Below are positions 35,840-44,693 of a DNA stretch of 64,000 bases, piece after piece (within the stretch, counting starts at the first letter, position 1; each line of letters starts with the position of its first letter). The translations under genes and the position numbers were made by a program. The notes under the pieces are model-generated. The model saw nothing but the letters and a program-made list of their open reading frames with translations. It did not search any database and had not been told where the DNA came from. Origin of the DNA: CAZFER01 sp964517495 (GTDB taxonomy: Bacteria > Hinthialibacterota > Hinthialibacteria > Hinthialibacterales > Hinthialibacteraceae); contig CAZFER010000001.1 of the NCBI GenBank assembly GCA_964517495.1, positions 124,001 through 188,000 on the forward strand. The letters run 5' to 3'.

Positions 35840-37999
35840 ATGAACACAATTTATATTTCTTTATTGGTATTGTTTGCTCCATGCATTATCCATGCTGAAA
35901 TCCATCAACAACAAAATCTTGCCCCGTTCCCTTCTTTTGAAGTGGAACAACAACATTTCCATGGTTGGTATCCTGTCGGATTGTGTGAAGACATCTTCTC
36001 TTCCCTTGTTATCACTGAAGAACAATCCCACCGGGGGAATTCATCGCTCATCATTAATGTAAGTTCAAAAAAAATCGCCAGCGGAACTGAATACTACAGT
36101 AGTTACAATGCTGGAGAGGGCAAACGTCAAATACATGGCAACGCAGGGGTACATGGCGCCCGAACGATCGCCTATCGGCTTGATCGCGATATCAAAACAT
36201 TTCATGCAAAGGCTTGGATACTGTCCCAAGAACCTCAAAATATCAAGTTACAAGTTAAATGGTATGCCCGATTTGGACGGCGCCGACCGGTTGAGTTGCT
36301 TCATGTAAACCAATCCAGTCAAATAATTAAACAAGATGGTTTATGGAGTCAATTCGAAATCGAAGCCATTCGACCACATGACTCCCATCAAGCTCAATTA
36401 GCCATCATCACAAAAGGGAAAGAATCCTTTTTCATCGATGATATTGAAATTGACCTTATTCGACAGGAAGCATCCAATATATTGATAAGCCAGATTGGAT
36501 ACGAGACCGATTCCCAATCCAAGTTCGCGCTCTATCAACAATCAAATCAAAACCAACGTCCACCTGAGCTGTATAGCATTATTAACTTGCACACACAGAA
36601 AAAAGTATTGGAAGGATCGTGGAAACCGCTGGGATATCACAACGAATTTGACCGCTCCTACTGGCGTGCCGATTTCAATCGCCTTAATCGATCAGGGCAA
36701 TATATCATCCACACAACAGAAGGAAGCAAACAAATCTTCTCCTATCCCTTCACCATTTCAGATTCAGTGATCATGGATAAGGTGGCCCGGCTGGCCTATG
36801 AGTTTTTCTATTATCAACGCTGCGGGATGGAAATCCCGGGTTTTCACCAGGTCTGTCATATGGATGATGCGCAGCTACCCAACGGAGATACGATCGATCT
36901 GACTGGCGGGTGGCATGACGCCGGAGATTACAATAAATACAACGGGTATACTCCTGAGTCATTTTATGCGTTGATATTAGCCTACGATCGCAAAGAAGCA
37001 TTTTTCGATCAATTCGACCGTGATCAGGATGGCCGTGCTGACCTGTTGGATGAAGCCCTATGGGGAGCCAAATTTTTACAAAAATGCATTGACATGGATT
37101 CCATGCGCCTGATTGGACAAATCAGCACGGGTTATGGATATTGGGGAAAGCCATCAAATGAAACTGACAATAAAGCCGAAACCGGTGATGAACGTCCCGT
37201 GAACAACTGGAATGGAAATCCAGCGCTTCTTCCAGCCGCTTTTGCGTTGTTGTCAAAACATGCGCCTGATTCTGATCAATACTTATCGTTAGCTGAACAA
37301 ATATTTAAAAAACGTGGAGGATCTTTAACGGACCTCATAGCGCTACATGATGCCTCCGGCAAAGAATCTTACAAATTGGATGCTATCAACCGGGTGAAAT
37401 CAATGATGATATCCACGGAAAGTGCGTTATCTCATTTTCGAGAGTTGGCTGAATTTTCAATAGCCTATCCCGAGCATGAATCGGTCAATATGATCAGGAA
37501 ACTCGCACCAAAAAGGATGCAACAATTACAAGAACAATGTGATTCCTATTTTGGTATCCATCGCCGAAAAAGCGGGAGCGGTGAGTGGATCTATTTCAGA
37601 GACTACCATGAAATCAATGATTGGTATGTCGGTGAAAGCCGTGAATATCTCGATCTTGCATATGAAGCACTCTTAATCGATAAGCTTGGAATATCAGACG
37701 CACGCTGGATTGCGGAAAATCAATTGCATTGGATTGTGGGAAGAAACCCATTCAACGTTTCCATGATGGAAGGAGTGGGGCACGATTTTTTACCACAATA
37801 CCATCACCGTTATAATATGTTGCCCGCCACACCAAATGGTGCGGTTCCCGGTGCTGTTGTTAATGGTATTACACGCGCCTGGCCGTGGAACGATCGTCCC
37901 TGGCTGGATATGAATCCCATTCCAACAGGTGAGTATCAATGCAATGAACCCTGGCTTCCCCATAACAATAGAATGTTGTTTGTGATTTCATTATGGTGA
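35840..37999 (+). CDS. Secreted glycoside hydrolase family 9 (cellulase-like)
   Basis: Secreted enzyme (719 aa) cleaving beta-glucan or related chains by inversion. Order: signal peptide (ending near IIHA), an N-terminal beta domain of carbohydrate-binding type (about 25-205), the immunoglobulin-like CelD_N domain (about 212-305), and the (alpha/alpha)6 GH9 barrel (about 310-719). The catalytic-base motif is in GGWHDAGDYNKY near residue 360, the active-site His region in HWIVGRNPFNVSMMEGVG, and the proton donor is probably Glu702 in CNEPWLPHNN. Lignocellulose, barley-type glucan, or an exopolysaccharide could be the target. The ribosome site is weak (AGAAAGAA). The pseudopilin gene follows by 30 bases. 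Confidence 0.88.
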   Translation: MNTIYISLLVLFAPCIIHAEIHQQQNLAPFPSFEVEQQHFHGWYPVGLCEDIFSSLVITEEQSHRGNSSLIINVSSKKIASGTEYYSSYNAGEGKRQIHGNAGVHGARTIAYRLDRDIKTFHAKAWILSQEPQNIKLQVKWYARFGRRRPVELLHVNQSSQIIKQDGLWSQFEIEAIRPHDSHQAQLAIITKGKESFFIDDIEIDLIRQEASNILISQIGYETDSQSKFALYQQSNQNQRPPELYSIINLHTQKKVLEGSWKPLGYHNEFDRSYWRADFNRLNRSGQYIIHTTEGSKQIFSYPFTISDSVIMDKVARLAYEFFYYQRCGMEIPGFHQVCHMDDAQLPNGDTIDLTGGWHDAGDYNKYNGYTPESFYALILAYDRKEAFFDQFDRDQDGRADLLDEALWGAKFLQKCIDMDSMRLIGQISTGYGYWGKPSNETDNKAETGDERPVNNWNGNPALLPAAFALLSKHAPDSDQYLSLAEQIFKKRGGSLTDLIALHDASGKESYKLDAINRVKSMMISTESALSHFRELAEFSIAYPEHESVNMIRKLAPKRMQQLQEQCDSYFGIHRRKSGSGEWIYFRDYHEINDWYVGESREYLDLAYEALLIDKLGISDARWIAENQLHWIVGRNPFNVSMMEGVGHDFLPQYHHRYNMLPATPNGAVPGAVVNGITRAWPWNDRPWLDMNPIPTGEYQCNEPWLPHNNRMLFVISLW

Positions 38000-38029
38000 C
38001 TATTTATAATCATGGGAGATGATAACGAA

Positions 38030-38593
38030 ATGGACCAAAAAGGATTTACTCTTATCGAGCTTTTAATTGTGGTTGCCATTATCGGCATCCTGGCGGCTAT
38101 CGCTGTGCCGAATTTTATTAACGCTCGAACGCGAGCTATGGTTTCGCGATGTTATGCAGATATCAAGACTTTGGGAGACGCCTATGAAATGTACCGCATC
38201 GATCACAATGCCTACCCTAATGGCAATGAGATGTGGTACACCAATCAAATGTATCCGCGCCTGACGACACCGGTTTCTTATATCAACTCAATTCCCCTTG
38301 ATCCTTTTGTAATAAAAGATGAACCGCAGAGGCCCTTTTACCATCACCTTTTTTATCCCTGCTGGAACATTCACACGATGGTTACAATCCAAAATAAAAC
38401 CTGGGGAGGAGCACCAGTCCGAAAGGCGGTACAACAAGGGACACACATATTGATTGTGAGTTCAGGGCCGGATAAACATGAAGATATTGCTTCTCAATCA
38501 ACTGGCGCTTTGACTTATCACATGTCAAATGGACTGATTTCTGAAGGCGACATTATCCGATATGTACCGGGCAATCAGGAGAATGCGTTTTAG
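38030..38593 (+). CDS. Type IV pilin-like / type II secretion pseudopilin (second copy)
   Basis: Prepilin-like protein (187 aa) beginning MDQKG, then FTLIELLIVVAIIGILAA with the conserved Glu at +5 after cleavage, continuing VPNFINARTRAMVSRCYADI. The globular domain ends in GPD...YHMSNGLISEGDIIR, the motif also seen in the pseudopilin at 22131-22730, though the middles differ. The start is set at 38030, with GGGAGA about 10 bases upstream; an ATG at 38012 has no ribosome site and would lengthen the leader. It lies between the glycoside hydrolase and the toroid protein. Secretion of the hydrolase by a type II system is an attractive but unproven link. Confidence 0.85.
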   Translation: MDQKGFTLIELLIVVAIIGILAAIAVPNFINARTRAMVSRCYADIKTLGDAYEMYRIDHNAYPNGNEMWYTNQMYPRLTTPVSYINSIPLDPFVIKDEPQRPFYHHLFYPCWNIHTMVTIQNKTWGGAPVRKAVQQGTHILIVSSGPDKHEDIASQSTGALTYHMSNGLISEGDIIRYVPGNQENAF

Positions 38594-38630
38594 CATAATG
38601 AATATTACCAGTGTTGGAGTGGAAACAGCA

Positions 38631-38749
38631 CGGCGGGAGCCTCGCTCTCCCCCGTTGGATGGGTTGCGCTGTTTAACCCATCGAGTTTTTTTCATGTTAA
38701 ATGGAAGTGTGCATTGATGGGTCAAAAAACGCGATCCATCATACGTATT
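38631..38749. repeat. Palindromic repeat R2, copy B
   Basis: Second copy of the element at 35728-35824. It keeps GGATGGGTTGCGCTGTTTAA with CCCATCGAGTTT without change, and has a longer central spacer (TTTCATGTTAAATGGAAGTG). It fills most of the 175-base gap and ends 19 bases before the next start codon. Confidence 0.85.
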
Positions 38750-38768
38750 CAGTAAGAAGGAAATATCG

Positions 38769-39725
38769 ATGGAATTAAAAGTGATCGGCAAATTGTATGG
38801 ACAGGTTGGAATATCCCAGGCATATCGAATCCTGGGATTGGGTGACCGTGATTCAAATTCCCCGACGTATGGGTGTTTTGACCGCTATTATTGGCATTAC
38901 CGGCAGATGGATTTCGTTAATTCGCGCTTTCAGGAAGCAGCTCATTTTTTAGCACTACTCTATCTTTATAACCATCCGGAGAATCGGTTTTATCAAAAAC
39001 AGAAGGTTTTGGATTGGGCGATGGCCGCGATCACGCAATGGGAAAATATTCAACGTCTGGATGGTAGTTTTGATGAGTATTGGCCCTTCGAGCGTTCTTT
39101 TTGTGTGACATCCTTTACCCTTTATGCCGCAGCCGAAACCTGTCGTTTGTTGAAATGCTCCCCGCCCGAACATGCTATTCGCAAAGCGTGTGGATGGTTA
39201 AAGGTGCGAGAAAATCCAGCGGTGTTAAACCAGATGGCGGCATCGGGTTTGGCGCTTCAAATTAGTGCCGAACTGTTAAATGATGACATTATACGATCAG
39301 CTGCACAGAGTCGAATTGAACGTGTATTAGAGATGCAGGATCCCTCAGGTTATTTCGTGGAATATGGTGGTTATGACATCGGTTATCTTACCATCACCTT
39401 GTCACTATTGAGCGCGTATGCATTGCATACAGATGATCAGCAGGTAAAAGATGCATTAAAGCCAGCGTTTCGTTTTTTGGATGATAAAATCTTTAAGAAC
39501 GGAACTTTTGATTATCAAACAACAAGCCGGCATTCTCAATATTTTTATCCCTTTGGTTTTGCCGCGATGAATGAATTGGAACTCCTCTCACGACATTACC
39601 AGGGATTAAAAAACAATGAAGTGTTGAATCCCGCATGGCTGGATGACCGGTATTGTTTACCCACGGCGATTGATTATTTGCAAACCGGTTTATTGACGAT
39701 GGAACCGCACCGTTTCAGTTCATGA
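38769..39725 (+). CDS. Alpha/alpha-toroid protein, prenyltransferase-fold, function unknown
   Basis: A 318-residue protein without signal peptide. It is made of paired helices typical of the (alpha/alpha)6 toroid fold shared by terpene cyclases and some polysaccharide lyases: repeats such as QEAAHFLALLYLY, SFTLYAAAETCRLL, SGLALQISAELL and LTITLSLLSAYAL recur about every 50 residues, several followed by a Gly-containing loop (DPSGYFVEYGG). The opening GDRDSNSPTYGCFDRYYWHY is a strongly conserved block in homologues I recall from polysaccharide gene clusters. No DCTAE or DxDD cyclase motif is visible, so a terpene role is unlikely. AAGGA stands 8 bases before the ATG. Its end overlaps the convergent TPR gene by 6 bases. 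Confidence 0.6.
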   Translation: MELKVIGKLYGQVGISQAYRILGLGDRDSNSPTYGCFDRYYWHYRQMDFVNSRFQEAAHFLALLYLYNHPENRFYQKQKVLDWAMAAITQWENIQRLDGSFDEYWPFERSFCVTSFTLYAAAETCRLLKCSPPEHAIRKACGWLKVRENPAVLNQMAASGLALQISAELLNDDIIRSAAQSRIERVLEMQDPSGYFVEYGGYDIGYLTITLSLLSAYALHTDDQQVKDALKPAFRFLDDKIFKNGTFDYQTTSRHSQYFYPFGFAAMNELELLSRHYQGLKNNEVLNPAWLDDRYCLPTAIDYLQTGLLTMEPHRFSS

Positions 39726-41456
39726 AACAGAGGCCTTGAATCCACCCAGTGGATCAAGATACGAGGCGGCTTGTTTAAAATGTCCCTGTTGAAGAAGGAT
39801 AAAGCCATATTCCGTTCGTAGCATGGGCAAGCGTGAATATCGTTGGAGAATACGTTCTACGGTCTCTTTGGCCAATTCCAAGCCGTTCCCATGCCGGCAA
39901 ATTTCAGAAAAAGTAAGAACCGAATCGATGGATGGGCTTTCCTGATTCACAATCGGTTCAAGAATTTCAACGGCATCCTTGAGATGGCCAACGGCTTCAT
40001 AACAGCGAGCGAGTAAAATACGATTTCGTATACGATCCGGTTCCAATCCATAGGCTTCCAGTGCTTTTTCCAGGGCAACAGAAAAATCACCACGATCGTA
40101 CAATTGCATTCCCCACCAATAAAAAGCATCCACATTGCGGGGATCCAATTCAATCGCCCGGGCGAATGATTCAACCGCGGCGGTTGCCAACCCTCTCCGT
40201 CGAAACATTTCTCCTAAAGAGACCCGTGATTGCGAATTGGAATCATCCATTTGAATAACATGGCGTAAAATGCCAAAAGCCTCCTCCTCGCGATTATCTT
40301 CAAAGAGACTACGGCCTAATTTATGTTGAATGGAGACATCATAGGGATGTTTTTTCAGAATCTTCCGGTAAACCTCAACTGCCCGATACCAATGCCGAAA
40401 GGTACAGGCCATATCGGCGAATCGCTCCATGTAAATTTTTTCGGGCGATTTTTGAGCGGCACGTTCAAACTGTTGGTAGGCATCATCATGATTCCCTTCC
40501 AACACCAGGGCTTCACCCAAGGCGTGAAAATCCATGGCCTCGGCTGAATCAAGTTCAGTAATCATACGCAGTTCACACAGCCAGGCAACTTTATTGCCCA
40601 GCAGTTGAAAAATTCGAGCCCGTAAGCGATGACTGAATAAATGTTTGCGATCGAATTTGAAGAGTTTGTTAAGAACATTAAGGGATTCATTGAAGTTCTT
40701 CTTTTGGAATTCAGATCTTGCCAAGTAATAAAGATGTTGTATTTCCTCCTGGCGAATGGCGGGTACCGATTGGGCAAGTTGTTCAACCAGTTTGGATAAC
40801 AATTTTATTCGTTGATCGATGGTGGCTTTTTCAGAATGGCGGCGAACATATCCTTCGATTCGGCGTCGTTCGTTGGTGGAAACATGTTTAAGGCAACGCT
40901 CAAGGGTATCTTCCAAATCATTTTCCAAATCCCGGTCTTTTTTGATTTGATTATCAATACGCTCACGGTAGCTTAAAACCTTATCGGCGGCGGCGATGAC
41001 ATCTTCACGAACTTTTCTCGCATTTTCGAGGGCGGTATTGCATTTGTGTTGCAGATTGCGATTGTCTGGTTCTTTCCTTAAATTATCTCTAATGGAACTC
41101 AGCGCATTTTCCAGTTTTTGCAAGAGTTCTTTTTTCTTTAAAAAAACATCAAAAAAATTGTCCAATTCATCAACCAGGTCATTGCTGATCTTGGTAAGAC
41201 GGCCGAGTTTGCGATGTTGTTCCATTTCGCGTCGTATTTCCAACACAACATTGCGAACCTCATCAGCAACACCATCGCGAATCAAACGTGCGAATTCTTC
41301 ATATCGGCCTGTTTCCGTATCAACCAAATCGCTTTTTCGTGAGCGGAGAGCACGGTTGATTTGCTGAATCCGGAGATCCTCCCGCATGGATGTTACATCA
41401 TCCATTAAGCGTTTGCTTTCATTATAAAATATTGGAATGAAAGGTTTTTTACTCAT
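39720..41456 (-). CDS. Tetratricopeptide-repeat protein with N-terminal coiled coil
   Basis: Cytoplasmic scaffold-like protein (578 aa). Residues about 15-245 are charged coiled coil with many Arg, Glu and Asp; residues about 250-570 are TPR units (for example EAFGILRHVIQMDDSNSQSR, then ATAAVESFARAIELDPRNVD and VALEKALEAYGLEPD). No enzyme motif. The start is the ATG at 41456, whose A is the last base of the FapA-like gene's stop (TGATG), a one-base overlap that implies translational coupling. Together with the FapA-like and coiled-coil genes it forms a three-gene set. A role in assembling or localising a protein complex is inference. Confidence 0.8.
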   Translation of the reverse strand: MSKKPFIPIFYNESKRLMDDVTSMREDLRIQQINRALRSRKSDLVDTETGRYEEFARLIRDGVADEVRNVVLEIRREMEQHRKLGRLTKISNDLVDELDNFFDVFLKKKELLQKLENALSSIRDNLRKEPDNRNLQHKCNTALENARKVREDVIAAADKVLSYRERIDNQIKKDRDLENDLEDTLERCLKHVSTNERRRIEGYVRRHSEKATIDQRIKLLSKLVEQLAQSVPAIRQEEIQHLYYLARSEFQKKNFNESLNVLNKLFKFDRKHLFSHRLRARIFQLLGNKVAWLCELRMITELDSAEAMDFHALGEALVLEGNHDDAYQQFERAAQKSPEKIYMERFADMACTFRHWYRAVEVYRKILKKHPYDVSIQHKLGRSLFEDNREEEAFGILRHVIQMDDSNSQSRVSLGEMFRRRGLATAAVESFARAIELDPRNVDAFYWWGMQLYDRGDFSVALEKALEAYGLEPDRIRNRILLARCYEAVGHLKDAVEILEPIVNQESPSIDSVLTFSEICRHGNGLELAKETVERILQRYSRLPMLRTEYGFILLQQGHFKQAASYLDPLGGFKASVS

Positions 41457-43216
41457 CACATTCTCTCATTCACTATAGGGTCATTCGATTCATCATATGG
41501 TTCGGATTCCAATCGTCCGTCAATCCAATAAAAACGAGTAGGACCGAGTAATCGTTTGATTAACATGCTTTTCCCATGAATTCTGATAACCGTTGAGGGA
41601 TATACTTTTTTGCGCACACAAACTGATGGAACAACATTTTCACAAAGGCTGAGTTCTTTTTGAATAATTTGGCGTTGGTTTTGTATGTCTTTTATTTCTT
41701 TTGCCAATTTCAGAGAGGCCTGTTGTATTTGTTTTAATTTCAGACTGTCTTTGTTACTATTTTGGGATTTTGAAGGATTGATCAGGTTCTTTTTTGCTGT
41801 GAACAAACGGCGCTGTTTTTCATTTTTTTCTTTGAGGGTATGGCTTAAACGATTTAATTCGGACTGCAAGGAATAGTGTTCATCCACCAATGTAACGACT
41901 GTTTTAACACCTTTCTTTGATCCTGCTTCGCAGGCGGATATACCATACAAGGCTTGAATTTCTCCCCCATCGATGACTCCTTTTTCGCCATGAAGAAATA
42001 CCCATTTGGCTTTAATGATGGCATTTTCGGCACGACCAAATAAACGAACTGTTCCACTGGCATTTACTTTGAAGCGGTTGATGGTGGTAGTCACAACGTT
42101 TTTTTTGACCTCGATCGATGCTTTTTCATGGCCAGCCAAACCTCCTCGGCAAAACAATGAACCCTGCGCATTGATTTGTGCATCCTCAATGATACCACGA
42201 ACCGCCACGTGACCATTTGATTGAACTGAAAAACCTGTGCAAATATCACCATCTATCACAACCGATTGATTTTCACCAACATTTCCATAATCACAATCGA
42301 TATCATGCTGGATATGCAACGCCGGAATAACGTGATAGTGAGCACTTTCAAAGAAAGCGAGTCCATCCACATTTGACTGAAGTTCCATTCCATCTTGGGA
42401 GATTGAACAGTTTCCAATCTCAGGGAAATCCACATCCATTCCTTCCAACCCATTTAACACTCGATTATAGATATCAAAACCATCAATACCGATTGTGGGT
42501 GGCCTTTTTTTTAGAACAAGATCTCCTTTTTCCACTTTTTCAAATAGATGCAAGGGAGAACTGAGCTGATTCCCAGCCATTGATTCATCAAACAATAATG
42601 TAGGTGGGATTAATTTGAGCACATCATCGATAATGGCTTGTTTCCCCAGTTGAGGAGCTTGACCCATAGCAATTCGAATCCATCGATCATAATTTTTGGG
42701 TTGATAAATTGATTGCAGGTCATTTTCGTCATAACCGGCTTTTATTCCGAGCTGAATGAGGGAGGCTTTCAGGCGAGCGGGTGTCCATACGAATGAAAAT
42801 GCTGAAGGAATTTTAATGCAGGCGGCTAATGCATCCTGGCTGACTCTGAGCGAGGGGCCTAAACATACAACGGCCTGAGATAGCACTGTTAACGGATCCC
42901 GTTCTCCTTCATAATGAACAAATTCAAATCCTTTAGCCTTTAATTCCTGTATCAGGCGGTGAATATGTCCGATTAGAATATATGTCGATTCATGAATGCG
43001 TTCATAGGGAATTTTTCCACGTGATTTTTTCAGAAAACGAATGAATTCTTGAAATTCATTAATTTTGGCTCGATGAGGAATCGAATCAGAATCGGAGGTC
43101 AGAGTGTTTTCAATTTGACGAAGACATTTGAAAATATATTCTATCGCTCGATCGACCAAATCCGATTTAATCGTAAGATCACTGTCTTTATGTGTAATTG
43201 ACAATTCTTGCACCAT
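41456..43216 (-). CDS. FapA/DUF342 family polymer-forming protein
   Basis: A 586-residue protein of the FapA family. The N-terminal part (about 1-120) is unknown; the FapA N region (about 125-285) holds KKRPPTIGIDGFDIYN and the stretch after it; a right-handed parallel beta-helix follows (about 285-430) with the repeating GDI..GF.V.S.GHVAV.G.IEDA.I.A.G pattern; a coiled coil (about 440-520) and a short beta end complete it. In other bacteria such proteins are linked to flagellar assembly or polar localisation, but no flagellar gene is seen here. No ribosome site is evident before the ATG. It sits between the coiled-coil gene (129-base gap) and the coupled TPR gene. Confidence 0.82.
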   Translation of the reverse strand: MVQELSITHKDSDLTIKSDLVDRAIEYIFKCLRQIENTLTSDSDSIPHRAKINEFQEFIRFLKKSRGKIPYERIHESTYILIGHIHRLIQELKAKGFEFVHYEGERDPLTVLSQAVVCLGPSLRVSQDALAACIKIPSAFSFVWTPARLKASLIQLGIKAGYDENDLQSIYQPKNYDRWIRIAMGQAPQLGKQAIIDDVLKLIPPTLLFDESMAGNQLSSPLHLFEKVEKGDLVLKKRPPTIGIDGFDIYNRVLNGLEGMDVDFPEIGNCSISQDGMELQSNVDGLAFFESAHYHVIPALHIQHDIDCDYGNVGENQSVVIDGDICTGFSVQSNGHVAVRGIIEDAQINAQGSLFCRGGLAGHEKASIEVKKNVVTTTINRFKVNASGTVRLFGRAENAIIKAKWVFLHGEKGVIDGGEIQALYGISACEAGSKKGVKTVVTLVDEHYSLQSELNRLSHTLKEKNEKQRRLFTAKKNLINPSKSQNSNKDSLKLKQIQQASLKLAKEIKDIQNQRQIIQKELSLCENVVPSVCVRKKVYPSTVIRIHGKSMLIKRLLGPTRFYWIDGRLESEPYDESNDPIVNERM

Positions 43217-43345
43217 ATTTTTGACTGCAATCAGCCCCTTACCGAGCAGAACCAGCTGAGATTAAAAGTCTAAACCATTAAACTTAATGATTTAAAGATA
43301 ATAGCATTTTTTATCAAACTTGCATGGTGGGCTGGATATGAAAAA

Positions 43346-44395
43346 TTATTGGTTTTCTTGTTTTTCTCGAATTGCCATGCGGCTTTTTAATTGATTGTTT
43401 TCAATGGTTTGGCTGTCCTCTGCCATAATGACAGCTTCAGAAATAAGGCTGACTAATTCATGAACCGCTTGATCCATGGGACTTAATAGAATTTCATCGA
43501 GTTTTTCCAAATCTTCTTCAAGATCAGGGAGAAATGAAAGAGCCACATTCCCCAGAGGTTGGGAAAGATTATCAATAACCTTTTTAGCATTTCCCCGAAT
43601 TTCACGGATTTTTTGAATAAGGTTAGCCGCTTTTTCCAATATTGACTTATCGATGTGGCAGAAAATGCCATCGTTGATTTTATTGGCAAATAATTCAGTG
43701 GCTTGTGAGAAGATATCAAATTGAATACTCATCAATCGCCGTTTTTCAGTAATGAATTTCATTCTTGCCTGGCGAGCTTGAGTCAAGTAAGGTTTTAGCC
43801 TTTTTTTCCGCATATTATAGAGTTGCATATTTTTTTCACAGAACTGGCGCAGTTGTGCAATACGGATAAAATCTTTTGATTGAATGGCCTTCAGTAATTC
43901 GGAAGAAGCCGATTCAAATTCGCTTATGACAGGATCTTCATTCTTCTTTCGCTCAATTGCTGATTCGAGTATGGTCACCTCTTTAACCAAACTGGTGGCG
44001 CGATTGTGTGTACTTTCAAGGTTACGTTGAATGGTTACAATTTCTTTAGACTTTATAGAGAACAAGGCACTAATTTGTTTGATCAAGTCCTGGCAGTTGC
44101 GAATTCGTTTGGTTATATCATCCGATAAGTTATCTTCTCCCCGAATAACTCGGCGGCGAAGTTTATCGACAATGTTTTTTCTGTGAGTTTGAGTGGAAAG
44201 TTCTTTTTGGGTGACACATTGTGTTTTCCCCCCTTTTGAGACAACTGTTATTTCATTGAGGTTAAGCCCTTCTTTTCCAGCCTTTTCCAAAATTTTTGAT
44301 GCAGTCAGAGCAGTCGAAAGTTGTGAAAGGGTGTTTTCGTAATCAAATTCCGAGTCATGGTGTAATAGAATATCGTCGCTCATTGCCTTATCCAT
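43346..44395 (-). CDS. Coiled-coil protein, function unknown
   Basis: A 349-residue soluble, highly charged protein without signal peptide or membrane helix. Heptad-like stretches dominate at about 85-150 (ending TILESAIERKKNE), 175-225 and 245-300. I recognise no domain. An N-terminal phrase NEITVVSKGGKTQCVTQKE looks like a small beta unit. The start could be the ATG at 44395 or one four codons inside; neither has a good ribosome site. It is upstream of and in line with the FapA-like and TPR genes, so it probably works with them, perhaps as a filament or adaptor. The 298-base gap upstream (44396-44693) is AT-rich and shows no feature. Confidence 0.65.
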   Translation of the reverse strand: MDKAMSDDILLHHDSEFDYENTLSQLSTALTASKILEKAGKEGLNLNEITVVSKGGKTQCVTQKELSTQTHRKNIVDKLRRRVIRGEDNLSDDITKRIRNCQDLIKQISALFSIKSKEIVTIQRNLESTHNRATSLVKEVTILESAIERKKNEDPVISEFESASSELLKAIQSKDFIRIAQLRQFCEKNMQLYNMRKKRLKPYLTQARQARMKFITEKRRLMSIQFDIFSQATELFANKINDGIFCHIDKSILEKAANLIQKIREIRGNAKKVIDNLSQPLGNVALSFLPDLEEDLEKLDEILLSPMDQAVHELVSLISEAVIMAEDSQTIENNQLKSRMAIREKQENQ

Positions 44396-44693
44396 TCAAA
44401 ATCATTCTCAAATTTACATATCACTTCTCATTAATTGTCCCAAAACATCAAATTTCTATTATGAATTATACGTTTGATAATTCCAAAGAACTAAATTTAA
44501 TGAAAACAGGTGGATCAGTGAATTCATATTTAAAGGGTTTTCAATAACTTTATGGAATATAAAAAAGAATTGATCATGGGTCACAACTTCATTATAATAA
44601 TATCCAATTTGTATACTTTAGACTAATTATTTTAGTAATTATTTATAAGCAAATATAGGTCCAAAATGAGAACCCTTTCAGAATCAGAATATG

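Noticed and set aside
35621..38749. CRISPR array from the clustered palindromic repeats
   Set aside because: The repeats are of different families, irregularly spaced by whole genes, and no cas gene is present.
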